Shown here: one piece after another, positions 42,786-51,288 of the stretch
Layout: every line of letters starts with the position of its first letter
Position numbering within the stretch: the first letter of the stretch is position 1
Assembly: GCF_900100735.1 (NCBI RefSeq)
Contig: NZ_FNCJ01000015.1
Coordinates: 62,001-126,000, forward strand
Direction: 5' to 3'
Source of the DNA: Paraburkholderia phenazinium
Lineage (GTDB): Bacteria; Pseudomonadota; Gammaproteobacteria; Burkholderiales; Burkholderiaceae
DNA: 64,000 nt
Made by a program: the position numbers and the translations under genes
Notes under the pieces: model-generated
What the model was told of the DNA's origin: nothing
The model's database searches: none
Seen by the model: the letters and a program-made list of their open reading frames with translations, nothing else

Positions 42786-44372
42786 ATGCCGGAACTTTCG
42801 TACCCGCAGACGACCGCCGCCAACGCTCGAAGCCGCAGCATTGGTCTGATCATTTTCGTGCTTGTGATCGGCATAGGGGCGGTATATTGCGCCGTACATC
42901 TAGTTAGCGATTTGCAGTCGGTTCAGAGACTCGCCTTTCTCCCCTATCTGTTGCTCGGCTTCGCGTTGTTGATTGCGCTCGGCTTCGAGTTCGTCAACGG
43001 CTTTCACGATACGGCGAATGCGGTTGCCACTGTCATCTACACGCATTCGCTAACGCCGAATCTCGCGGTCATCTGGTCCGGCACGTGGAACTTCCTCGGC
43101 GTACTGACCTCGACTGGCGCGGTCGCGTTCGGCGTGCTGCAGCTTCTGCCGGTCGAACTGATTCTGCAAGTCGGCAGCAGCGCCGGCTTTGCCATGGTAT
43201 TCGCCCTGCTGATTGCCGCCATCATCTGGAATCTCGGCACGTGGTACTTCGGCTTGCCGTCCTCGAGTTCGCACACGCTGGTGGGATCGATTATCGGCGT
43301 GGGCCTGATGAATCAGTTGATGCATGGCGCCAATGGCACCAGCGGTGTGGACTGGAATCAGGCGCTGGGCGTCGGCAAGTCGCTGCTGTTCTCGCCGATC
43401 GTCGGCTTCCTGCTCTCGGGCTTGTTGCTGCTCGTACTGAAAGCCGTCGTGCGCGTGCCAGCCCTGTACGCCGAACCGAAGGGCGCCGAGCCGCCGCCGT
43501 TCTGGATCCGCAGCCTGCTGATCCTGACCTGCACGGGGGTCTCGTTCGCGCACGGTTCAAATGACGGCCAGAAGGGCATGGGGCTCATCATGCTGATCCT
43601 GATCGGTACAGTGCCGACCGCGTATGCCCTGAACAAGGCCGTTACGCCCACTGAAACGCAAACCTTCGTGGCGGTATCGCAGCAGGCCGCCGCGACGTTC
43701 GGCAAATACACCAACGGTGCGCCACCCTCGGCGCATCCGCGCACCGTCGTCGAAGCCTATGTGCGTACCCGCCAGTTGACGCCCGATACGCTGCCGGCGC
43801 TCCAGCAACTCACCGATCAGATCGGCCACCAGGTCGGCGAGTCCGGCTCGATGGCAGGCGTGCCGCAGGATATCGTCGATAACGTACGCAACAACATGTA
43901 TGTGGTCTCCGAGGCCGTTCGCCTGATGGAGAAAGCCAAGCAGCCCGCCTTCGCGCCGGACGACGAGAAGGTAATCGACAACTTCAAGAAGCAGGTCGAT
44001 CACGCAACCAAGTTCATCCCGACTTGGGTCAAGGTCGCGGTGGCGATCGCCCTGGGACTGGGGACGATGGTCGGCTGGAAGCGCATTGTCGTGACGGTCG
44101 GCGAGAAAATCGGCAAGCAGCATCTGACCTACGGACAAGGCGCCTCGGCGGAATTGGTGGCGATGGTGACAATCGGTATGGCTGACGTCTACGGTCTGCC
44201 GGTCTCGACCACCCACGTGCTATCGTCGGGCGTGGCCGGCACGATGGCGGCCAATGGCTCAGGTCTGCAATGGAGTACCGTGCGCAGCCTGCTGCTGGCG
44301 TGGGTCCTGACGCTGCCTGCGTCAATCGCACTGGCGGCGGGGTTGTACTGGACGTTCCTGCACGTGTTTTGA
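42786..44372 (+). CDS. pitA: Low-affinity inorganic phosphate transporter (Pit family)
   Basis: A 528-residue Pit-family metal-phosphate:proton symporter of the inner membrane. The two PHO4 signature repeats are visible: GFEFVNGFHDTANAVATVIY near residue 62 and VTIGMADVYGLPVSTTHVLS near 460, plus GLPSSSSHTLVGSIIGVGL and VSFAHGSNDGQKGMGLIML. A hydrophilic helical insert at about residues 290-410 is as in PitA. GGGGAA lies 6-7 bases before the ATG. It is followed by a convergent Fic gene with a 19-base gap. A polyphosphate kinase lies about 2 kb further on. Confidence 0.92.
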   Translation: MPELSYPQTTAANARSRSIGLIIFVLVIGIGAVYCAVHLVSDLQSVQRLAFLPYLLLGFALLIALGFEFVNGFHDTANAVATVIYTHSLTPNLAVIWSGTWNFLGVLTSTGAVAFGVLQLLPVELILQVGSSAGFAMVFALLIAAIIWNLGTWYFGLPSSSSHTLVGSIIGVGLMNQLMHGANGTSGVDWNQALGVGKSLLFSPIVGFLLSGLLLLVLKAVVRVPALYAEPKGAEPPPFWIRSLLILTCTGVSFAHGSNDGQKGMGLIMLILIGTVPTAYALNKAVTPTETQTFVAVSQQAAATFGKYTNGAPPSAHPRTVVEAYVRTRQLTPDTLPALQQLTDQIGHQVGESGSMAGVPQDIVDNVRNNMYVVSEAVRLMEKAKQPAFAPDDEKVIDNFKKQVDHATKFIPTWVKVAVAIALGLGTMVGWKRIVVTVGEKIGKQHLTYGQGASAELVAMVTIGMADVYGLPVSTTHVLSSGVAGTMAANGSGLQWSTVRSLLLAWVLTLPASIALAAGLYWTFLHVF

Positions 44373-44391
44373 GGGAAGGGGACAAGACAGG

Positions 44392-46005
44392 TCAAGGCGC
44401 CACCGATGGCGGCGCCGTCCAGCTCCCCGACTCCGGCCGCTGGGTGATACGTTCGACAGGCTCGGCGGCCTGCAGAGACACCAGCCCGCTAATCAGCTCG
44501 GCGAAAGGCCTGATGTTCCCGTAGGTGCTGGCTTGCTCAAGCGCGGCGAGATAGGCGCTACGCGACTGCACCGTTACGATGGTCCACGGATATCCACCCG
44601 TCGTGAGCATGTAGTTCATCAAGAAGCGGCTAAGACGCCCGTTGCCGTCCATATACGGATGGATGAACACGAAGATGAAGTGCCCGAGCACAGCTCTCAC
44701 TGCCGGGTGCTCCTCGGCCTCCAGCAAGTCCATCAGTGCAGGCATGCAATCGCGCACCGCCTCCGGCGCCGGTGGCACATGCAGTGCATTGCGGATAAAG
44801 ACCGGATTGCTGCGATATCCAGCCAAATCTCCGGCTTTGAGAATACCGGCCGTGACGCTCGGTGAGAACAGCGTCACGTACCACTGGAAGAAATCGCTTC
44901 TGAAAGCGCTAGCCGGTTTCAATTCATCCGACACGACGCGTCCAATCAGAGCACTCACACGCTTGTGCGTCTCGGCATAGCCCTTGGCTGCCATCGCGTC
45001 ACGCGCGTTGCGGTCCTCCCGGTTCGTCAACGGACTCCATGCCCCGTTGCGAACTTTCTCGATGAGTTCAGCGCTGACACGATAGCCTTCGATGGACAGC
45101 GAGTGATAGGCGTCGGCGATGTAGCGCGCCGCGATATCGGAAAGCAATGCCTCTGCAGGAATAGGCGCGCGCCGAGGGGCGTCTGCAAAGCGCGTGATGA
45201 CTTCGTCGCGCATGCCGGACCACATTACCTGAATACGTTGTACGTAAGGCGACTCGTTCGCGCGGCCAGCGATTTGCGTCAACAGCCGCTGGAAAGGATT
45301 GCTTTCCGTGATGACGTAGCCAGCCGCCTGCATGGTACCGGCCAGTTGCTCCGCATCATCCTGGCGCCCGACGGCTCTAAGCGCGCCGACGAGGCGCCCC
45401 GCCACGACGCTGTTGCCGCCCTCGAGCAAGCGTGCGGTTAGGGTACTGATATCGACCCGGCGCATCGCGATTTGCGCGGCCAGTTCGTGTTGAGTAAAGA
45501 AGGTAGGACTCGAACGAATCAGCGCCTCGGGGAGCGGCATCAACAGGAGACCGCTCTCGCTCGGTGCACGTCCTGGCACAAGCATGTCTGGACTGACGCG
45601 GTAGAGAAAGAGTGAGCATCCGTGCGGCAGCTCTTGCAGTTGGTTGTTCGCCTTGGGCGACTGCAGTTGAAGTTGTTTGCTGATGCTGGTATGCCCACTG
45701 TGCTTGAGCAGCGACAGTTCGGCACTCAGTTGCCACTCATTGCCGAAGCGCGAGGTTGCGTAAGCGGCAACGAACGCCTCCATGTTGGAGTACCAGTGTG
45801 TGGAATCCCCGTCACCATCCTCGGGATTGTTGGGCAGGTACCACCCTCTGATGACCTGCTTCAGGAAGCCAGCCCTGACAAGACGCTCCTGATGAACACG
45901 CGTCAGGGTGGGAAGGACCGAAGTCTGAAAGACCGCGATGTGTTGATCCTGGAGGGCTTTGAGCACCTGAAGGGAGTCGGCGAGTTTTTCGTGAGGGGTT
46001 GCCAA
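44392..46005 (-). CDS. AbiEi-like winged-helix / Fic domain fusion protein
   Basis: A 537-residue protein. The first 170 residues resemble the AbiEi-type antitoxin/regulator: a winged helix (VLPTLTRVHQERLVRAGFLK then QVIRGWYLPNN) and the following domain (WQLSAELSLLKHSGHTSISK, LPHGCSLFLYRV). The C-terminal part is a Fic AMP-transferase with HPYMDGNGR at 449-457. An N-terminal inhibitory motif, SLSIEG at 302-307, fits the (S/T)xxxE(G/N) pattern of class II Fic proteins, so it should be self-inhibited. It starts with TTG at 46005, with GGAG 6 bases upstream. A five-copy palindromic repeat array covers its promoter, probably bound by its own N-terminus. Confidence 0.85.
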   Translation of the reverse strand: MATPHEKLADSLQVLKALQDQHIAVFQTSVLPTLTRVHQERLVRAGFLKQVIRGWYLPNNPEDGDGDSTHWYSNMEAFVAAYATSRFGNEWQLSAELSLLKHSGHTSISKQLQLQSPKANNQLQELPHGCSLFLYRVSPDMLVPGRAPSESGLLLMPLPEALIRSSPTFFTQHELAAQIAMRRVDISTLTARLLEGGNSVVAGRLVGALRAVGRQDDAEQLAGTMQAAGYVITESNPFQRLLTQIAGRANESPYVQRIQVMWSGMRDEVITRFADAPRRAPIPAEALLSDIAARYIADAYHSLSIEGYRVSAELIEKVRNGAWSPLTNREDRNARDAMAAKGYAETHKRVSALIGRVVSDELKPASAFRSDFFQWYVTLFSPSVTAGILKAGDLAGYRSNPVFIRNALHVPPAPEAVRDCMPALMDLLEAEEHPAVRAVLGHFIFVFIHPYMDGNGRLSRFLMNYMLTTGGYPWTIVTVQSRSAYLAALEQASTYGNIRPFAELISGLVSLQAAEPVERITQRPESGSWTAPPSVAP

Positions 46006-46034
46006 GGCAGTCTCCGGCGGTCGCCCGACCGTTA

Positions 46035-46144
46035 CACTAGTTTAGTGCTGTACTATATCACTAGTTTAATGTCTTACCATCTCACTAGTTTAGTGCTTTG
46101 TCATTTCACTAGTTTAGTGCTTCGCGATCTCACTAGTTTCCTGC
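46035..46144. repeat. Five tandem palindromic operators with exact 24-base period
   Basis: CACTAGTTTAGTGC occurs at 46035, 46083 and 46107, with variants CACTAGTTTAATGT at 46059 and CACTAGTTTCCTGC at 46131. All five starts are exactly 24 bases apart. Each unit holds the inverted repeat CACTA-GTT-TAGTG; in the fifth copy the right half is lost. The ten bases between units are not conserved, so selection acts on the palindromes and on their spacing. The array begins 30 bases upstream of the TTG start of the Fic fusion gene and overlaps its likely promoter. The unit length and spacing are unlike CRISPR. Confidence 0.95.
46052..46057 (-). promoter_or_regulatory. Candidate -10 box of the Fic fusion gene
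   Basis: On the minus strand TATAGT lies between the first and second operator copies, about 47 bases before the start codon, giving a leader of roughly 40 bases. No good -35 hexamer is found at 16-18 bases, so the promoter may be weak. A repressor on the array would cover it. Confidence 0.4.
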
Positions 46145-46154
46145 TCCACTCAAT

Positions 46155-46191
46155 AAAAAGCCCGGCAAGTCAATGACTTGCCGGGCTTTTT
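46155..46191. terminator. Bidirectional rho-independent terminator
   Basis: AAAAAGCCCGGCAAGTC and GACTTGCCGGGCTTTTT pair perfectly around a short AAT loop. A-run and T-run on both sides allow function in both directions. On the minus strand it ends the polyphosphate kinase gene (stop at 46244) and insulates the Fic promoter array from read-through. Confidence 0.92.
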
Positions 46192-46243
46192 AACGCTACT
46201 CAGGTGGTCCCAACAACCCTCGTTTCCCGCTCCATTCACTGCG

Positions 46244-47170
46244 TCAATACACTTCCGGCACGATCATATTGGCGGGCACCGGCTGACGGATGTATTCGGT
46301 GTTGTACACCCGTTCCGGCAGCGTGATGAGCGGATGCTCGACCTCGTGGTACGGTACCTGGCTCAGCAGATGGTGGATACAGTTCAGCCGCGCGCGCTTC
46401 TTGTCGACCGCCTGCACCACCCACCACGGCGCCTCGGGAATATGCGAGCGCTGCAGCATCACTTCCTTCGCATGCGTGTAAGCCTCCCAGCGGCGCCGGC
46501 TCTCCAGGTCCATCGGGCTCAACTTCCACTGCTTGAGCGGATCGTGGATACGGGTCTGGAAGCGAATCTCCTGCTCTTCGTCGGTAATCGAGAACCAGTA
46601 TTTGAGAATCTGCACGCCGCTACGCACGAGCATCTTCTCGAACTCCGGCACTGAGCGGAAAAACTCCTCGTACTCTGCATCCGTGCAGAAATTCATCACA
46701 CGCTCGACGCCCGCGCGGTTGTACCAGCTACGGTCGAACAGCACCATCTCGCCGCCCGCCGGCAGATGCGTGGCGTAGCGCTGAAAGTACCATTGCGTGC
46801 GCTCACGATTGTTAGGCGCCGGCAAGGCCGCCACCCGGCACACGCGCGGATTGAGACGCTGCGTGATGCGCTTGATCGCGCCGCCCTTGCCTGCCGCGTC
46901 GCGTCCCTCGAAGATCACCACCAGCCGGTGTCCAGTGGCGACGATCCAGTCCTGCAGCTTGACCAGCTCGCCCTGCAGGCGAAACAGCTCGCGGAAGTAC
47001 TTCTTGCGCGCCTCGCGATGCTCGGCCGAGAAGCCCGCCTCGCCGTCGCTGATGCGGTCGTCCACTTCCATTTCGAGTTCTTCGTCGTACGCATCGATGA
47101 GATCCTCTTCAAAACGACGTTGCCGTTCGGCCATCGATGCCATATCGGCTCTCGGATCCTGTTCTTTCAT
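46244..47170 (-). CDS. ppk2: Polyphosphate kinase 2 (PPK2 family)
   Basis: A 308-residue PPK2 enzyme that uses polyphosphate to phosphorylate nucleoside di- or monophosphates. Walker A is VIFEGRDAAGKGGAIKRI, Walker B is MVLFDRSWYNRAGVERVM, and the lid region is near FQTRIHDPLKQWKLSPMDLE. Single-domain length fits class I. The N-terminal 60 residues are acidic and helical. The start at 47170 has AGGAGAG 4-5 bases upstream; the frame is open 42 codons further. With the Pit transporter about 2 kb away it suggests phosphate storage genes in this neighbourhood. Confidence 0.92.
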   Translation of the reverse strand: MKEQDPRADMASMAERQRRFEEDLIDAYDEELEMEVDDRISDGEAGFSAEHREARKKYFRELFRLQGELVKLQDWIVATGHRLVVIFEGRDAAGKGGAIKRITQRLNPRVCRVAALPAPNNRERTQWYFQRYATHLPAGGEMVLFDRSWYNRAGVERVMNFCTDAEYEEFFRSVPEFEKMLVRSGVQILKYWFSITDEEQEIRFQTRIHDPLKQWKLSPMDLESRRRWEAYTHAKEVMLQRSHIPEAPWWVVQAVDKKRARLNCIHHLLSQVPYHEVEHPLITLPERVYNTEYIRQPVPANMIVPEVY

Positions 47171-47374
47171 CGCGACTCTCCTGGAAACTGGAATGGTTAA
47201 GCACGCCGCGCAGAGCGCTGCGGCAACCGCCCGATTATCGACGCTTGAGGTGTCACTGTTATTACTTTGGGGCGGTATGGACTCGCGCCTGGGCAAAGCG
47301 TGGCAACCTCGCTCATGCCTTTGCGCCGGCTGACGCCCCGCTTAGCGTTCCATGATAGCGAGTTTTGGGTGCCG

Positions 47375-47761
47375 TCAAATCTGCCGTCGCAACGGCTTCG
47401 CAAAGCTCAATTCGTGACCGTCCGGGTCGGTAATGTGGAAATAGCGCTCGCCCCACGGCGCATCCGAAGGGGCGAATTCAGGCTGCAGTCCGGCCGCCAG
47501 CGCCTTCCGATAGATGCCGTCCACGTCCGACACGTAAATGATCACACGCCCCCACCCGCGGACTGGGCCGTGGCTGTCGGCAATCAGGTTCAGGAACGAC
47601 GTACCGAGCGCAAAGGATGTAAACGTTTCCTGCGCACCGCCAAAATTCAGAGGGAAACCGAGCGCCTCATAAAATGGCACGGCCCGGGCCATATCGCGCG
47701 TCGCTAACGTCACGGCGCTCAACGATTCGATGCGCGGTTCCTCTGACGGGTCGGTCTTCAT
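47375..47761 (-). CDS. VOC-family (glyoxalase/bleomycin resistance-like) protein
   Basis: A 128-residue vicinal-oxygen-chelate protein: two beta-alpha-beta-beta-beta units (AVTLATRDMARAVPFYEALG, then GRVIIYVSDVDGIYRKALAA, and FHITDPDGHELSFAKPL). The end His-Glu in DGHELSF is the usual metal-ligand position. It could be a dioxygenase-like or a binding protein; the substrate cannot be told. The ATG at 47761 has GAGGAG about 7 bases upstream. It is a stand-alone gene, divergent from the protease. Confidence 0.85.
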   Translation of the reverse strand: MKTDPSEEPRIESLSAVTLATRDMARAVPFYEALGFPLNFGGAQETFTSFALGTSFLNLIADSHGPVRGWGRVIIYVSDVDGIYRKALAAGLQPEFAPSDAPWGERYFHITDPDGHELSFAKPLRRQI

Positions 47762-47895
47762 CGTGGTCTCCTCGCGTCGTTTGCGCATAGGGGCGCATAG
47801 GGTGTCGGCACGGCCAGTTTCTCATACCCGCGGCCATGCCTTGAAAACAGATGGACAGCCCTGCAGTTACGCTCCCACCCGTTCGGAGCTTCGTC

Positions 47896-48969
47896 ATGGG
47901 AAGCCGTCCCCGTTTTATCGATGATCTATCGCGCGCCGCGTCCGAGCCTGCCAATCCGCCCGAGCCCGCCACTTCCGCTGCGCCGTTGCAGCCAGCCGCG
48001 CCATCCGCACTCAGCGACGACGCCTTGCTCGACGCCTACTCGCGCACCGTGATCGGCGCGCTGGAGCGCGTCCAGCAGGCCGTCGTCTTCATTTCCGTCG
48101 AACACCGCACGCCTGCCCATCCCGGCGGGCACGGCACGCGCGGCGGCACCGGCTCGGGCTTCCTGTTCACGCCGGATGGCTACCTGCTGACCAATAGCCA
48201 TGTCGTCCATGGCGCCGTGCAGATCCAGGTGACCCTCGCGGACGGCAGCAAGTTCGCCGCCGATCTGGTCGGCGACGACCCCGGCAGCGACCTCGCCGTG
48301 CTGCGTATCGGCTCAGCCGAGCCGCTGCCGCACGTCGAACTCGGCGAATCCGGGCGGCTGCGGGTCGGTCAGATTGCGATTGCGGTGGGCAACCCGCTCG
48401 GCTTGCAGCAGACGGTCACCACCGGCGTGGTGTCCGCTCTCGGCCGCTCGCTGCGCTCGAACTCGGGACGCATGATCTACGACGTGATCCAGACCGATGC
48501 GGCCTTGAACCCCGGCAACTCTGGCGGCCCGCTGATCAACTCGGCGGGTCAGGTGATCGGCGTGAATACCGCGATCATTCCCGGCGCTCAGGCCATCTGC
48601 TTTGCTACCGCCATCGACACCGCCAAGTGGGTCATCATGCAGATCTTCGCGTATGGCAGGGTACGGCGCGCTTATATCGGCGTGGCGGGTACCACGACGC
48701 CGCTGTCGCGACGCGTACAACGCTACTTCGGCCTGAGTTCGACAAGCGGCGTGCGGGTGATGGAGATCGTCAAGGCCAGCCCCGCCGCGCTCGGCGGCCT
48801 GCGCACCGACGACACGATCGTCGCCGTCGACGCGCTGCCCGTCGATGGCGTCGACACGCTGCAGCGCGTGCTGGATGCTTCGCGTATCGACCGCCCGGTC
48901 AACGTCACGGTGTTGCGCGGTACGCAGCGGCTCGAGTTGCCGCTGACGCCGGTCGAGCAGACAAGCTAA
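47896..48969 (+). CDS. HtrA/DegP-like trypsin-family serine protease with one PDZ domain
   Basis: A 357-residue S1C protease. Catalytic His is in LLTNSHVVHGA, Asp in GSDLAVLRIG and Ser in LNPGNSGGPLINS. One PDZ domain covers the last 95 residues (AYIGVAGTTTPLSRRV, VMEIVKASPAALGGLRTDDT). A Pro/Ala-rich linker of about 50 residues precedes the protease part. No signal peptide or membrane segment is visible, unlike classical periplasmic DegP/DegS, so it may be cytosolic. I prefer the ATG at 47896 because of GGAGC 6 bases upstream; an in-frame ATG at 47851 adds 15 residues. Confidence 0.85.
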   Translation: MGSRPRFIDDLSRAASEPANPPEPATSAAPLQPAAPSALSDDALLDAYSRTVIGALERVQQAVVFISVEHRTPAHPGGHGTRGGTGSGFLFTPDGYLLTNSHVVHGAVQIQVTLADGSKFAADLVGDDPGSDLAVLRIGSAEPLPHVELGESGRLRVGQIAIAVGNPLGLQQTVTTGVVSALGRSLRSNSGRMIYDVIQTDAALNPGNSGGPLINSAGQVIGVNTAIIPGAQAICFATAIDTAKWVIMQIFAYGRVRRAYIGVAGTTTPLSRRVQRYFGLSSTSGVRVMEIVKASPAALGGLRTDDTIVAVDALPVDGVDTLQRVLDASRIDRPVNVTVLRGTQRLELPLTPVEQTS

Positions 48970-49161
48970 GCTCGTAGCGCAGAAGACCTCAACGGAGAAA
49001 CGCAAGAAAGAAGCGCAGCAGTGTCACGACGATTTTCTATACTGGGAAAACAACCCTCGGACAGCAACCATCCTGGATGGGATTGCACTTGCATGGGATC
49101 GGAGTAAGTGCTCTGCATGGGACAAGAGTAGCGCGCTAACTTCGATCGACAGGAGAACAAT

Positions 49162-49431
49162 GTGACAGGCAGCTATAAGGTGCGAGTCACGCGGGACACC
49201 GCCGACTACGACGACTACGGCGTGCCGCGAGTGACACGAACCCCGGCGCGCGTGGAGATTGCCGCATCGCAACGCGAACTGGTGTTTGCCGATCGCGCTG
49301 CCTTGCAGCAGTTTATCGACGCCTGCATCCAGGCCCGCGAAGAAGCATTCGGCACAGCATCGGACCCGGCTCTCTCCGATGCGGACAAAGCGGCATGGGG
49401 ACGGTTCTTCGGACGATTTACCGAACTGTAA
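49162..49431 (+). CDS. Small conserved hypothetical protein
   Basis: An 89-residue soluble protein that I cannot name (TGSYKVRVTRDTADYDDYGV, VEIAASQRELVFADRAALQQ and then FIDACIQAREEAF). It looks like a beta-rich first half and helical second half. It starts with GTG at 49162, with AGGAG 6-7 bases upstream. It lies 190 bases after the protease gene on the same strand and converges on the gamma-glutamyltransferase gene. Confidence 0.65.
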   Translation: MTGSYKVRVTRDTADYDDYGVPRVTRTPARVEIAASQRELVFADRAALQQFIDACIQAREEAFGTASDPALSDADKAAWGRFFGRFTEL

Positions 49432-49461
49432 GCACACCCCCGCCGCCGCTACATCAAACGC

Positions 49462-51189
49462 TCACTGAATCACCCGGGTCACACCGCGGCCGCGCGGATC
49501 GGCAGCCGGCTCAGGCGTATCGCCGTTGACCTTGATCGCCTGGATGTCGCCGCTGAATTCCTGGCCTTTCAACGTGTAGCCCTTCGCTTCGATCTGCTGC
49601 GCGAGCTCGCCAGTGATCGGATGGTACGGCTCCCAGAAGATCGTATTCGGCGGCAGCAACTGGTGATGGAAGCGCATAGCGGCCACCGCGTCGGGCAACG
49701 GCATATTGAAGTCGTAGACGTTGTTGATTACCTGGAAGATCGAGGTGAAGATGCGCGAGCCGCCTGGCGTGCCGATCACGAGCGCCACCTTGCCGTCCCT
49801 GGTGAGGATGGTCGGCGTCATCGACGACAGCGGACGCTTCTTCGGCGCGATCGCATTCGCGTCGCTACCCACCACGCCGAACTGGTTCGCCATGCCCGGC
49901 TTGGCCGAGAAGTCGTCCATTTCATCGTTCAGCACGATGCCCGTACCGTCCGCCACCACGCCCGAGCCAAAGTAGCCGTTGATCGTATAGGTGTTCGATA
50001 CCGCGTTACCCCACTTGTCGATCACCGAGAAATGCGTCGTCTCGGCCTTCTCCGGCATCGAGGTGCCCAGCCCCGGTTGTACGCTCTGCGTGTCCGACGG
50101 CTTGGTCGGGTTGACCTCGGCGGCCCGTTTGGCGATATATGAATCGTCGATCAACTGCGCGACCGGCACCTTGTAGAAGTCCGGGTCGCCCAGGTATTGC
50201 GCGCGATCGGCAAACACGCGCTTCTCGATTTCCGCGATCAGGTGTACGTACTGCGCCGAGTTGAGCGGCACGTCCTTGAAGTCGGGCGCGAGATCCTCTT
50301 TCATCTTCAGCAACTGCACGAGGCCAATGCCGCCCGAGCTCGGCGGCGGTGCGGTAATCACGCGATAGCCGTTCCAGTTCGCCTGGATCGGCTCACGCCA
50401 GACCGCCTTGTATTCCTGCAGGTCGCGCTTCGTGATCAAACCGTGTCCGCGCATGGATGCGGCGATCAGATCGGCCGTCTTGCCGTCGTAGAAGTCTTTG
50501 GCGCCGTCATTGGCAATGCGCGTTAGCACAGCGGCGAGTTCCGGCTGCTTGAAGTTGGTACCCGCTTTGAGATTGCCGAAGTAGCTGTCGAAGTTGGTCT
50601 TGCCTGCAAAGTCTTTGGCCGCATCGTCACGGCGCTGTTGCAGTTGTTCGCTCACCTCGAAGCCGTTAGCCGCGTACTTGATGGCGGGCGCCAGTACCTG
50701 CTTCCACTTCAGCTTGCCGAAGCGGCGTTGCGCTTCCCACATGCCTTCGACCGTGCCCGGCACACCCACTGCGCGATAGCCGAACAGGCTCGCGCCCTTG
50801 ATGACCTCGCCCTTGTCGTCGAGATACATGTTGCGCGTGGCAGCGAGCGGCGCCTTTTCGCGATAGTCGAGAAAGTAAGGCTTGCCGTCGACATACAGGG
50901 TCATGAAACCACCACCGCCAATGTTGCCTGCTTCCGGATAAGTCACAGCAAGCGTAAAGGCAATCGCCACGGCCGCATCGACTGCGTTGCCGCCTTCCTT
51001 GAAGATCTGCTCGGCGGCGTCGGCGCTGAATTTGTCGGCCACTGCGATGGCCGATGCGCTAAGAACAGCCGGCTGCTGATCCGACGTCTTGGCATAGGCC
51101 GGCGCTGTTTCGAGAAAGCCGCTCGATGCGGTAAGGAATGCAGCCACCGCAAATGCGGTAGCGGACAACTTTACTTTAACCAATGACAT
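49462..51189 (-). CDS. ggt: Gamma-glutamyltransferase
   Basis: A 575-residue periplasmic gamma-glutamyltranspeptidase that cleaves or transfers the gamma-glutamyl group of glutathione. Signal peptide in the first 33 residues (FAVAAFLTASSGFLETAPAY). The autoprocessing site and nucleophile Thr lie in AETTHFSVIDKWGNAVSNTY; other marks are NIGGGGFMTLYVDGKPYFLD, YREKAPLAA, PPSSGGIGLVQLL and KRPLSSMTPTI with GTPGGSRI. All are intact, so large and small subunits should form. The ATG at 51189 follows a GGGGGCAG stretch. It is a stand-alone gene. Confidence 0.93.
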   Translation of the reverse strand: MSLVKVKLSATAFAVAAFLTASSGFLETAPAYAKTSDQQPAVLSASAIAVADKFSADAAEQIFKEGGNAVDAAVAIAFTLAVTYPEAGNIGGGGFMTLYVDGKPYFLDYREKAPLAATRNMYLDDKGEVIKGASLFGYRAVGVPGTVEGMWEAQRRFGKLKWKQVLAPAIKYAANGFEVSEQLQQRRDDAAKDFAGKTNFDSYFGNLKAGTNFKQPELAAVLTRIANDGAKDFYDGKTADLIAASMRGHGLITKRDLQEYKAVWREPIQANWNGYRVITAPPPSSGGIGLVQLLKMKEDLAPDFKDVPLNSAQYVHLIAEIEKRVFADRAQYLGDPDFYKVPVAQLIDDSYIAKRAAEVNPTKPSDTQSVQPGLGTSMPEKAETTHFSVIDKWGNAVSNTYTINGYFGSGVVADGTGIVLNDEMDDFSAKPGMANQFGVVGSDANAIAPKKRPLSSMTPTILTRDGKVALVIGTPGGSRIFTSIFQVINNVYDFNMPLPDAVAAMRFHHQLLPPNTIFWEPYHPITGELAQQIEAKGYTLKGQEFSGDIQAIKVNGDTPEPAADPRGRGVTRVIQ

Positions 51190-51288
51190 TCACTGCCCCC
51201 ATGACCATTCTTTAGCTGAAAGAAAACGTCTACCTTGGGCTTATAGCATGCAACCGCGGGTTTTGCGAAGCTTAGGGGTAGTCCTAAC

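Noticed and set aside
46035..46144. CRISPR array
   Set aside because: Units are 14 bases with 10-base gaps, far shorter than CRISPR repeats and spacers, each unit is itself a palindrome, and no cas gene is near. It fits an operator array.
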